From contig JAHRYV010000002.1 in assembly GCA_020621965.1 (NCBI GenBank), positions 62,001 to 126,000 of the forward strand: 64,000 bases of DNA. The letters run 5' to 3'. Positions 34,826 through 44,300 of the stretch are shown piece after piece (position 1 is the stretch's first letter; every line of letters begins with the position of its first letter). The translations under genes were made by a program, and so were the position numbers. This DNA comes from Curvibacter sp. GTDB taxonomy: Bacteria > Pseudomonadota > Gammaproteobacteria > Burkholderiales > Burkholderiaceae_C. Under the pieces are notes generated by a model. That model did not search any database and had not been told where the DNA came from. It saw nothing but the letters and a program-made list of their open reading frames with translations.

Positions 34826-37800
34826 TGGGGCGTGGCGGCGCCGGGCGTGACGTTGCCGGCGGCGGCCGTCGGTGCCGGTGTGGCGGCCGGCGCCGGCGCT
34901 TCGGCCGGGGCGGGGGCGGGGCCGGGGGGCGGTGCCGGTGCAGCCGGCTCGGCGCCGGGTGCTGTTGCGGCGGCGGGCTCGGAGGCCGGGGTCTGGGCGG
35001 CGGGTTGCTGCGCAGCGGCGCCGCCCGGGGCGGGTGCGGTGGCAGCCACGGGGACCGCCACGACCGGCGGCATGGGGTCGGTCAGCTCGGCGTAGGCCAC
35101 CGCGCGGTTGAAGGTGGCGACGTAACCGCTGCTCTCTTCGTACTTGGCGTAGCGCGCGGGCACCAGCTTGGCAAGTTTGGTGTAGCTCTTCTCGACCCAG
35201 GCGTTGAAGACCCCCAGCGTGACCAGGTCGGTGTTCTTCTGGTGGATCTCGATGGCCTTTTCCTCGAAGGGGTAGGCCTGATCCTCCAGCGCCAGTTCGT
35301 ACTGCTCCTTCTCGTCGCCGACCAGATCGTCCGGCCGCTCGGACTCCACCAGGGAGCGGTTGAAGTCGTAGTACATCTCGGCCAGGTAGTAGGTCGCCGC
35401 GGCCGTGGTGTCGCCGATCTCGTAGCGCAGGATGTTCTCGAAGCCGTCCTTGACCTGCCGCAGCGCGGTCTTCTTCTTCGCCAGGTTCTGATCGAAGGGC
35501 TTGACCAGCTTGATGCGGGTGAACTGCTCGAAGGTCGGCTCCGTCAGGGCCAGCAGGGACGAGGCCGCCAGGTAGCGGGTGCGGTCGGTACGCCCGTCGC
35601 CGCCCTTGGCGTCGGCGCTGACGATCTGCCGGAGTTCCTCCTGGTAGGCGGCGTCTTCGTTGCGCGCCTTCAGCAGGCCGGCGATCTTGAAGCGGTTCTC
35701 GATGGCGATGTCCAGCGGCTTGGGGAAGTAACCCAGATAACGCCGGTACACGGCCAGCGCCTTGTCGGTTTCCTTGGCCTGGACGTACAGATCGCCGGCG
35801 AGCTGCAGCGCGGCGCTGCGGACCTCGACGTCCTTGGACTCGGTCTCGATGCGCTCGTACTCGGCCGCGGCCAGGGCCAGCTTGCCAGCTTCGCGGTAGA
35901 CGAAGGCCATCTTCTTGGTGACCTCCGGCTGCAGGGTGTGGCGCGGGAAACTGTCGCGGAAGGCGCTCAGCACCTCGGCTGCGCGGTCCCAGTCCTTGAG
36001 CTGGATCAGGGCCACGGCGCCGTCGTATTCGGCCGTGGGACGGATGGTCGAGGTCGGCGCCGCCTGGGCCACGCGCAGGAAGTGCCCGGCCGCCGTCTTG
36101 AAGTCGGACTTCTTGTTGGCGTCCTCGCCCTGTTTGTAGATCGAGGCCGCCAGGGCTTCCACCAGGTCCTTGCGCGACTTGTCGCTCTCCGCCGTCAGCG
36201 GCAGCACCTGCTGGTAGCCTTCCTCGGCGTCCTTGTAGTTGGCCAGCTCGAAGGAGGAGTGCGCCAGGATCAGCCAGGCGGTGCGGCGGATCGGCTGCTC
36301 GGCGTTGGGGAAGAGGGCGATCAGACGGCGGCTGCTGGTGACGGCCTGGCCGTAGTTCTTCATCGCATACAGGTCGTCGAGCGCCGCGCTCATCACCAGC
36401 GGCGCCTTGTCATGGCGCGGGAAGGTCTCGGCGAACTTCAGCGAGCTGCGGATGATGTCCTGCTTGACCTTGTCGTGGTCCGCCGCGCCGGGGCTGGCCA
36501 GGTGCAGGCGATGGGCGTAGACGGCGGCGTAGCCGGCCTCGGCGGATTTCTCGTGCGCCGGATAGTCGTAGGCGGTGCGCTCGAATTCCACGGCCGCCTG
36601 GTCCAGTGTCTTGTTCTCCAGCAGCAGTTCGGCCATCTGGAAATGGATGAGCGGGGACTCGCTCTCCTTGGGGAAGGAAGCCAGGAACTCGCGGTACCAG
36701 CGCATGGCCTCGTCGAAGTTGGCCGGCTTGTCCTTCTCGAACTTCTTCTCCTGATACAGGGCGTGGTAGTGGTTGGCCAGCTCCTTGAGGCTGCCCTTGA
36801 CATAACCGACCACCTCCGGGAAGGCCTTGACGTCGAAGTGGTTCCAGTACGCAGACTTGAGGCCGTAGTTGACGACGAATTCCTTGTTGGCGTCGATCAC
36901 CAGCTTGGGGAAACCGCCCTTCTTGTAGATGTCGATCACCCGCGTGTCGTAGTGCGGCGCGACCTTGTGGTACGGGTTCTGCTTGACGAAGGACTTGTAG
37001 GCGACGGCAGCGTCGCTGTAGCGGCGCTTTTCCAGGTAGTACTCGCCCAGGTTGCCGTAGACGCTGGCCTCGTAGCTGCGCTTGCCGTACTTGTTGAAGT
37101 AGGCCACCACGGCTTCGGAGCCGCCCAGGTTGGAGAACGCCAGGCTGATGACCTGGTAGGTGTCCTCGACGCGCTTGTGCTCCAGCGGGTCCTTGGGGTT
37201 ATCGAAGTCGTAGCCGGTCTTGATCTTGTGGTCGAGCAGGGCGACGAAACGGTGCAACGAGTCCTCGTACAGCTCCTGCTTGTAGAAAGTCCAGCCCAGC
37301 TTGTACAGCGAGAGCTCGTAGAAGGAGGAGCCCGGCCCCATGTCCACCACGGACTTGTAGGCGTCCTCGGCGTCGAGGAACTTCTTGCGCGTGAAGTTGT
37401 ATTCGCCGACGCGGAACTGGATTTCGTCGAAGTAGCGCGACTTCGGGTAGTCGCGCGGAATCTGCTTCATCACCGTCATGGCCTCGTCGACCAGGCCCAG
37501 TTCCTCATAGGCGCGCGCCAGCTGGTAGAGCACCTGGTCGTTGCGCTCGTAGTTCGGATACTTGGCCAGCAGCTTCTTGTACAGCTGCACTGCCTCGCCG
37601 GCGCCGCCCTGCAGCTCGGCGTTGCTGCCGTCCGGCGCCACCAGGGCGGGCGCGGCGGCGGTGGGCACCGGCGTGGTCTTGCTGGCGCGGGCCTCGAAGT
37701 CCTGGCTCGACTCGCGTGCCGGCGTGGTGCCCTTGCCTTTGCCCTTGGCCTTCTTGTCAGCCTTGGCGCCCTTGGCGTCGCGTTCCTTCTTGCTCGCGGC

Positions 37801-38196
37801 TGCGACGATGACGGGGGCCGCCTTCACCGGCGGGGGCAGGGCGGTCGACGCCGCCGGCACGGCCGGCGCGCCGGGCGCGGCGGCCTCGACGGCGCGCGGC
37901 TCGCTGGCGGCCAGCCGCTTCTCGTTGCGGGTGGCGCCCTCGACGGTGCCGTACTCCTTCTGGATCTTCAGGTCGGCCAGGCGGCGCAGGGCCTCCGGCG
38001 TCATGGCGGTCTCGGGGGTCTGCTCCAGGAACTTCTGGTAGCTCTGCATGGCCTTGTCGCTGCCGGCGTCGATCTTCACGTCGGTGAGGTCGATCTTCAC
38101 GTCCCGCAGCTGGCCGATGGAGTTCTTGCTGGTATCGGTGGTGCAGGATGCGAGGGTGACCAGGCAGGGCAGCAGGAGCAGGCGAAAGGGCCTCAT
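34822..38196 (-). CDS. Large TPR lipoprotein scaffold
   Basis: 1124 residues. Lipoprotein signal MRPFRLLLLPCLVTLASCTT (lipobox LASC). A Lys/Ala-rich low-complexity linker occupies residues ~85-185. Then an almost continuous array of TPR-like helical hairpins runs to about residue 1050 (for example NDQVLYQLARAYEELGLVDE, YGNLGEYYLEKRRYSDAAVA, EVTKKMAFVYREAGKLALAA). The last ~70 residues are Pro/Ala repeats, a disordered tail. It probably acts as a periplasmic scaffold at the outer membrane. It overlaps both neighbouring genes by 4 bp, so the block is tightly co-translated. Confidence 0.87.
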   Translation of the reverse strand: MRPFRLLLLPCLVTLASCTTDTSKNSIGQLRDVKIDLTDVKIDAGSDKAMQSYQKFLEQTPETAMTPEALRRLADLKIQKEYGTVEGATRNEKRLAASEPRAVEAAAPGAPAVPAASTALPPPVKAAPVIVAAASKKERDAKGAKADKKAKGKGKGTTPARESSQDFEARASKTTPVPTAAAPALVAPDGSNAELQGGAGEAVQLYKKLLAKYPNYERNDQVLYQLARAYEELGLVDEAMTVMKQIPRDYPKSRYFDEIQFRVGEYNFTRKKFLDAEDAYKSVVDMGPGSSFYELSLYKLGWTFYKQELYEDSLHRFVALLDHKIKTGYDFDNPKDPLEHKRVEDTYQVISLAFSNLGGSEAVVAYFNKYGKRSYEASVYGNLGEYYLEKRRYSDAAVAYKSFVKQNPYHKVAPHYDTRVIDIYKKGGFPKLVIDANKEFVVNYGLKSAYWNHFDVKAFPEVVGYVKGSLKELANHYHALYQEKKFEKDKPANFDEAMRWYREFLASFPKESESPLIHFQMAELLLENKTLDQAAVEFERTAYDYPAHEKSAEAGYAAVYAHRLHLASPGAADHDKVKQDIIRSSLKFAETFPRHDKAPLVMSAALDDLYAMKNYGQAVTSSRRLIALFPNAEQPIRRTAWLILAHSSFELANYKDAEEGYQQVLPLTAESDKSRKDLVEALAASIYKQGEDANKKSDFKTAAGHFLRVAQAAPTSTIRPTAEYDGAVALIQLKDWDRAAEVLSAFRDSFPRHTLQPEVTKKMAFVYREAGKLALAAAEYERIETESKDVEVRSAALQLAGDLYVQAKETDKALAVYRRYLGYFPKPLDIAIENRFKIAGLLKARNEDAAYQEELRQIVSADAKGGDGRTDRTRYLAASSLLALTEPTFEQFTRIKLVKPFDQNLAKKKTALRQVKDGFENILRYEIGDTTAAATYYLAEMYYDFNRSLVESERPDDLVGDEKEQYELALEDQAYPFEEKAIEIHQKNTDLVTLGVFNAWVEKSYTKLAKLVPARYAKYEESSGYVATFNRAVAYAELTDPMPPVVAVPVAATAPAPGGAAAQQPAAQTPASEPAAATAPGAEPAAPAPPPGPAPAPAEAPAPAATPAPTAAAGNVTPGAATPQ

Positions 38197-40076
38197 TTCG
38201 ACCCGCTTTCCTGTTGTTTGCTGGCGCGGTCGTAGTTCTCGGCCAGGGCGAAGCGGGCCTGGACCTGGTAGTCCTCCAGCCGGCGGCGGCGCTGTTCGAG
38301 CTCGTCCGCGGCCATGACGTTGAGCATATTGCCCTGGCGGGCCATCAGCGTGTCCACCTTCTCGCGCGCGTCGCGCACGCGGATGCGCAGCTGGCGCAGC
38401 TGCACGTCGTAGCCCTTGTAGCTTTGGGTGGCGGCCTGGCGCGTGCGGATGTACGAGCGGTAGATCTTGTTGAGCCGGTCCACGTCCGCATCGAGCTGGT
38501 GCAGATGCTTGTAGGCCAGGGTCAGGCGCTGGTTGTAGGTGGTATGCAGAGCCCAGGTCTGCAGGCCCTGCAGGCGCTGCAGGCGCCGGCGCGCCTCGAT
38601 GCCACTCTCGCTGCTGTCGTCCTTGTAGCGTTCGGCCAGCAGGTTCAGCTGTTCGCGCTGCACCCGCTCCTCGGCGGTCTCCAGGAATTCCGGCCGGGGC
38701 GACACCAGCAGCTTCTGCAGCCGCTCGTTGAGCGTCTGGCGCTGCTCGATGCGCAGGCGCATCTGGGAATCCAGCACGTTGAACTGCTTGTCGCTGGCGG
38801 GCAGGATGCCCTCGTAGTACTGGCGCCGGATCTGGATGACCTCCTCATAGGCGTCCAGATGCTCGGCCCAGGCGGTCAGCCGCTTGCGCAGGTCTTCGAG
38901 GTCGAAGTAGTTCTGCAGCGACTCCTGGAAATCGTTGGAAGCCATCAGGTCCACGAGATAGTGGGTCTCGGGGGTTTCGGGCAGCTCGCGCAGCTTGATC
39001 ACCCAGTTGCGGTCCTGCTTCAATTCGTTGCGCACCAGGGCCTTGAGGAACTTGCCCTCGCGGATGCTCTTGAGGGAGGCGTCGAGCTTGGCCAGCTCGG
39101 TCGCGAAGCTTTCGAGGGCGGCGCCGTAGAGCTGGGCCGCGCGGCCGTACAGCTTGAGCTTGCTGTAGGCGTGAGGCACGCCCATCCAGCCCTCCTGCAC
39201 GGCCTTGTCCGTCACATTGCGCTTGATCAGCAGGGTCCAGGGCACGAGGGCGCGATCGAATTTGCCTTCCGAGGCGTCGGCCCAGCCCGAGCCGAGCAGC
39301 GCCTTGTTGGAGTAGGGGCCGCTCAGACGCACCCGGTCCAGGTGCTGCTTGGCCTGGTCCGCCTGGCCCTTGGCAATGAGGCGGTTGCCCAGCAGCAGAT
39401 TGGACTTGTCGCGGATGGCCAGCGCGCTTTCGTCGTCGGCCTTGAGCTGGCCGGCCTGCTCCAGTGTCGTGAGGCCTTGCACCTCCTGGCCGCTCTGAAT
39501 CAGGGCCATGGCCAGGTTGTAGCGGGCGAAACCCTCGTAGCCCTTTTCGCCCTGCAGCTTCTGCAGCAGCGCGATGGCCTCGGGAAACTTGCCGGTATGG
39601 ATGTAGATCTGGGCGCGCAGGAAGGATTCCTCGTTGCGGATCTTCTCCGGGATGCGGCCCTTGATGGTCTCGACGGTCTGCAGCGCGTTGCGCGCGTCGC
39701 CCTTTTGCATGTAGATGCGGGCCAGGCGCCAGGCGGCCTCGTTGCGGATCGCTTCGTCCACATTGCCTTCGAGCACCGCCTTGATGGCGCGGCCGGCGCG
39801 CTGGTGCATGCGGTAGGACAGCTCGAAGTCGCCGACCGAGAAGTTGGCCTGGTTGACCTGGTAGTGCAGGGGGTCGCGCCCGGGGTCGTCCAGGCGGTAG
39901 AACTGCCCGAGCTCGGCGTCCAGGCGGGCGATGGCATCGAAGTGGCTGTCCTGGGCGGCGTAGAAGTAGGCCTCGCCCAGGTAGAGATCCTTGGGCGGCG
40001 CCTTGCCGCCGGGCCCGGCGGCAAGTGCCAGCGGGCTGATGCACAGCCCCAGCGCGCAAAGATGGCGTCGCAACAC
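38193..40076 (-). CDS. Exported TPR / coiled-coil protein
   Basis: 627 residues. Signal peptide MLRRHLCALGLCISPLALAA, then TPR repeats over residues ~30-330 (LYLGEAYFYAAQDSHFDAIA, EAAWRLARIYMQKGDARNAL) and a long charged coiled-coil region over ~400-620 (RLRIEQRQTLNERLQKLLV, then LRQLRIRVRDAREKVDTLMA). It is predicted to be periplasmic, with the coiled-coil able to span part of the envelope. It overlaps the large TPR lipoprotein by 4 bp. Confidence 0.85.
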   Translation of the reverse strand: MLRRHLCALGLCISPLALAAGPGGKAPPKDLYLGEAYFYAAQDSHFDAIARLDAELGQFYRLDDPGRDPLHYQVNQANFSVGDFELSYRMHQRAGRAIKAVLEGNVDEAIRNEAAWRLARIYMQKGDARNALQTVETIKGRIPEKIRNEESFLRAQIYIHTGKFPEAIALLQKLQGEKGYEGFARYNLAMALIQSGQEVQGLTTLEQAGQLKADDESALAIRDKSNLLLGNRLIAKGQADQAKQHLDRVRLSGPYSNKALLGSGWADASEGKFDRALVPWTLLIKRNVTDKAVQEGWMGVPHAYSKLKLYGRAAQLYGAALESFATELAKLDASLKSIREGKFLKALVRNELKQDRNWVIKLRELPETPETHYLVDLMASNDFQESLQNYFDLEDLRKRLTAWAEHLDAYEEVIQIRRQYYEGILPASDKQFNVLDSQMRLRIEQRQTLNERLQKLLVSPRPEFLETAEERVQREQLNLLAERYKDDSSESGIEARRRLQRLQGLQTWALHTTYNQRLTLAYKHLHQLDADVDRLNKIYRSYIRTRQAATQSYKGYDVQLRQLRIRVRDAREKVDTLMARQGNMLNVMAADELEQRRRRLEDYQVQARFALAENYDRASKQQESGSK

Positions 40077-40083
40077 GGTCAGC

Positions 40084-40602
40084 CTACTCTTTGAACTGGA
40101 TCGCGCCGTCGGCGCCGCCGACGACGATCTCGACGAGTTTGGGCTCGACCAGTTTCTTGAATTTGTAGGTCGCGACGGGTTTGAATTCGGTGTTGCTGCC
40201 GGTCTTGCCGATCAGGGTGACTTCGACCGAGTGTTCCCCGGTGCGGATGTTGCCGGTGTGGATGCGCTGGATGCCGCCGCTGCGCAGCGCCTCGATTTCC
40301 TTGAAGGTGTAGATGTGGTGGGCGGCGTCGTTGCCGTCGACCTTGATCGTCACGGAATCGATCTGCACCTTGGAGCCGGGGGCCAGGCTGACGAAAAACG
40401 AGACCTGGGTGTTGGACGGGTAGAGCAGCTTCTCCTCCAGCTGCAGCAGTTCGGAGGAAATGGCCAGCACGTCCTTCTTGATGTCCTGCACCTGTTCATC
40501 CAGGCCCTTGATCTGCTCTTTCGAGGTCGGCTGCGCCATCACCCCGCTCAAGGATGCGCCGAGCAGGGTGATCGCTATGAGGAGCTTCTGAAGACGGTTC
40601 AT
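40084..40602 (-). CDS. Small exported protein, first gene of the motor operon
   Basis: 172 residues. Signal peptide MNRLQKLLIAITLLGASLSG with cleavage near VMAQ, a coiled-coil segment (KGLDEQVQDIKKDVLAISSE), then a beta-rich domain (QVSFFVSLAPGSKVQIDSVT, then RTGEHSVEVTLIGKTG). The C-terminus is short and charged. I do not know the family; the body resembles a small Ig-like sandwich. It lies 7 bp before the TPR protein gene and is divergent from the giant surface protein gene across a 727-bp region. Confidence 0.8.
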   Translation of the reverse strand: MNRLQKLLIAITLLGASLSGVMAQPTSKEQIKGLDEQVQDIKKDVLAISSELLQLEEKLLYPSNTQVSFFVSLAPGSKVQIDSVTIKVDGNDAAHHIYTFKEIEALRSGGIQRIHTGNIRTGEHSVEVTLIGKTGSNTEFKPVATYKFKKLVEPKLVEIVVGGADGAIQFKE

Positions 40603-41329
40603 CGCGTGGTGGAAAAAATAGGGAAGGGATGGCTGGCACCCGGTTCAGCGGGGCCGAAGGATGCAGCGTTGCCGCTGCATCATGAAAATTCCTGGCGATA
40701 TCGATCTATTCATTCCTGCATCTGGGTCCGGGCAAGGGCTCGCAAGCGTTGCCGGCGTGCGGGGCCTGAGGCCCGTATCTCCGGGCATCAAGCATCGTGC
40801 CTGGCCGCATCGGATTCGAAGTGACGCACCGCGCACAGCACATCACTTCAGTCTTGAAAAAATTTTAGTGGCCGCGTCGATACGATTCGGCCCCCATTTG
40901 TTACCGACTGTGTGGGTTGTGCGGATTGGTTGTTGCCGGCGACCCGCTGCGCAAGGCGTCCCGGCTGGGCGTAGCGGCGACATGCGCTTTCGCTGGAGAA
41001 ATGGTGTTTTTCCCCGCAGCCGCGGGGCACCCTGCCGCGCATCGGCGCACGTCGACCAGGCAACAAACATTTACTTGTTGCAACCCGGACGTGCAAAACA
41101 TCGCGTGACCCGTTGATAGACTCGCGCGCTCGTGCTGGGTGGATTGCGTTCGATGCGAACGGGTCCGCGCGTCATCAATGAACCTAGGAAAGAACTGATC
41201 GTGCTTGTGTGTGCCTGTTGGTATGAGCGTATGTGCTGCGGCGGCGCCGGCCTGAAGTGCCGCGTCGCCTTCGGTTTCCTGCGGTGAAGCGGCGCCTGCT
41301 CAGATCGCATGCATAGGAACAAGGGTGTC
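40603..41329. promoter_or_regulatory. 727-bp divergent control region of the envelope supercluster
   Basis: No supported gene. Notable parts: a perfect 9-bp inverted repeat GATGCAGCG / CGCTGCATC with a 4-nt loop at 40660-40681, 58 nt upstream of the leftward operon; an AT-rich patch near 40855-40870 (TTGAAAAAATTTTAG); and a locally AT-rich stretch near 41063-41080. The leader is unusually long for this genome, so binding sites for regulators or a long 5' UTR are likely. Promoters could not be fixed with confidence. Confidence 0.5.
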
Positions 41330-44300
41330 ATGGTGTCTGTCCTGCGGCCGCTTCTGCGGTGCGTGGTGGCACTGGCCATGGCGCTGGTCGCGGCGACGGC
41401 CTGGGCGGCGCCCTGCGACATCAAGACCGGCGCGCCGGCTTTCATCCGCCACGACCTGACGGCCAATCAGGCCACCAGCGTCAGCTATTGCGAGCTGTGC
41501 GGTTACGGTTACGTGACCATCGTCGTCACCAACCCCTACCAGGGTGCGGACATGACCGGCATCCGGGTGGTGGAGAGCCTGGGGGCTTCGGGTCTGACCT
41601 ACGCCCCGGCCGCGCCCACGCCCGTGCGCTACAGCATCAACGGCGGTGGCGCGGTGAACGGGCCGGCGCCGGCGGTGAGCGGCGCCAACGGCTCGGTGCT
41701 GACCTGGGCCGCGGGATCGTTTCCCACGCTCAACGCCGTCGGCGGCAACAACACCTACGGCACCCTGGCGATCACCGTGGCCGTCACGCGGGCCACCGGC
41801 CTGAGCCTGGAAGGTCTTATCACGGCGCCGCGCCAGATCCAGGCCACGCTGGACTACAACACCAACCCGATCTGCACCACCAGCACGCAGAGTACCGGCG
41901 CGAACACGCTGCCGCTGCGCGAGCCGATCCCGCAGATGATCAAGCGCGGCCGCAACGTGGACGCCAACCAGCCCGCGGGCAGTTATGCCGCCACCGTGTT
42001 CGGCAATATCAACGACGACGTGATCTGGCGCATCCAGATCAACAACACCGGCATGGCGGCCCTGCAGGACCTGCGCATCGACGATACGATGGCGCCCGGC
42101 GGCATGAACGTCCATTACGCCTGCTCGACCGAAGGCACGGCGACGACGGCGGCCACCAACCTCAATGCCATCGTCACCGGCTCACCGCCGCCGGCCCCGC
42201 CGGCGGGTTGCGTGGCGGCCAGCAACACCGTCGGCGACTTCGTCGTCAACAACCCTTTCGGCAATCCCGCCGGCGACAGCCCGGACCTGGTCGACGTGCC
42301 GGCCAACGGCACGACCTACATCTACCTGGTGGGCAAGATCGCCAGCTCCTGCGCCACCAACACCGTCAACACGGCCTCCGACCTGCAGTGGGGTTGCACC
42401 CTGCAGGCCCCGGCCGGCGGCATCACCACCACCTCCACCGGCGTGACACCGGGCAACGCCACAGCGACGCTCAGCGACCGAGTGGTGGGAACCAACCTGA
42501 ACGTGACACGACAGCTCAGGGGTGTCAACACCGCACAGCCGGTGGGCAGCCGTGGCCTGATGACCATCACCATCAACAACAACACCGGCGGCACGATCAA
42601 GAACATCCGGCTGCGCGACGTGCTGCCGCCCGAGTACGTGGTGGATTCGACCTTCACGCCCACGATCAACGTGACGCCGGCCTATGGCGCCTACCCGGGC
42701 ATGATCAACACGATCAACTGGGTCAATCCGGCGCCCGGTACCTTCCCGCTGACCTCCACCAACCCGGCCGATCCGCTGGCCAACACGGCGCCCGAGTTCA
42801 CGCTGACCACCGGCGTGAACGGCGCCGGGCCGGCGCACCCCAGCTACCCGGACCAGATCAACATGCTGCGCCACGGCGACCGGGTGGTCGTCACCTTCCG
42901 CGTGGTGCTGATCAAGTCGTCCAGCTACGACCGGCGGGCCAATCTGGACGTGACACCCGAGGTCACGGCCGATGGCACCGACCCGCTGAACGCGACCACG
43001 CTGAGCAACCAGCTCTACCTGAACTACGAGGACTTCTGCGCTCCGGGCACGGTGCGCAACGCGCCGAGTTATCCCTATAACGACAATTTCCCCGCCTCGC
43101 CCGAGGACCTGGACATCGCCATCAACGGCACGGTGTTCATCCTCACCAACGACCCGCTGCAGCCGCTGACGCTGCCGGTGGTGGTGAACAACGCCGGCGG
43201 CCACGATGCCCGCGATTACCGCGTCTTCGTCACCTTCGGCGCCACCATGCAGGTGCAGACGGCGCCGGCGGGTTGCACGCCGATCACGCTGTCGGGTTCG
43301 CCGCCGCAGCCCGCGCCCTGGAAGGTGTGGACGCTGCCGGCGCCGTTGCCGGCCACGGCCACCGTCTACCAGTGCGTGCCGGGCGGCGTCTTGCCCAACC
43401 CGCTGGGGCCCGGCGCCTCGCGCACGCTGAACTTCACCGTGGTCAAGACCACCGACCCCGCGCGCCTGGCCATCGACGATCTGAGCTTCCGCGCCGACGT
43501 GGTGGGCGAGATCACGCTGAGCAACGGCACGCCGCTGTGGTTCCCGGCGCCGATCGCCCGCGCCGACGGCCAGACCGACCGCGCCAACAACTACAGCCTG
43601 GACGGCGTGCGCGCGCGTGTGGTCGGCTTCAACCTGGCCAAGAGCAGGGTGGGCACCTGTACCGAGAACAATCCGCCGGCGCTCACGCCCGACAGTCAGG
43701 TGCAGATCGGCGAGGAGTGCACCTTCCACGTCGACACCGGGGGCTGGTTCGGTTTCCAGACGCCGGGTTTCACCTATATCGCGGTGCAGGACATCGTCAT
43801 CACCGACGAGATGCCCAACGGCCAGGGTTATGTCTCGTCCACCAACCCCGCGCTGAGCAGCACCGTGCAGGTCAAGCCCTACTCGCTGATGGCGCGCACC
43901 AGCCCGCCGCTCAACCCGCTGGACCAGGGCTGGATCGACTGGGTCACCAACCCGGTGACGCTGGCCGGCGGTGTGCTGTCCAACCGCATCACGCAGAAGG
44001 ACGAGTGGTTCCGGGTCGACGTGACAAGCCGCTTCCTGAACTCGGCGCTCAACGCCAGCGCCGCTCCCAACCTGCACGCGGCCCCCAGCAGCAACGTGCT
44101 GAATTCGACCTTCAAGGCCGTCTTCAACAACGCCAGCACCGGCCTGGAGGAAATCTTCGACCTGGGGCCGACCACCATCGGCTACCCGCAGGCGGTCGCG
44201 CGCACCGTCACCCAGACCGTGACCGAGCCCAGCGTCACGGTGGTCAAGATGGTCTGCAACGAGACCCTGTACGGCGTGGGCCCGGCCTGCAGCAACTTCG

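Noticed and set aside
40661-41116. Small overlapping frames in the divergent control region
   Set aside because: They have no ribosome sites, lack the strong third-position GC bias of real genes here, and occur in several frames at once.
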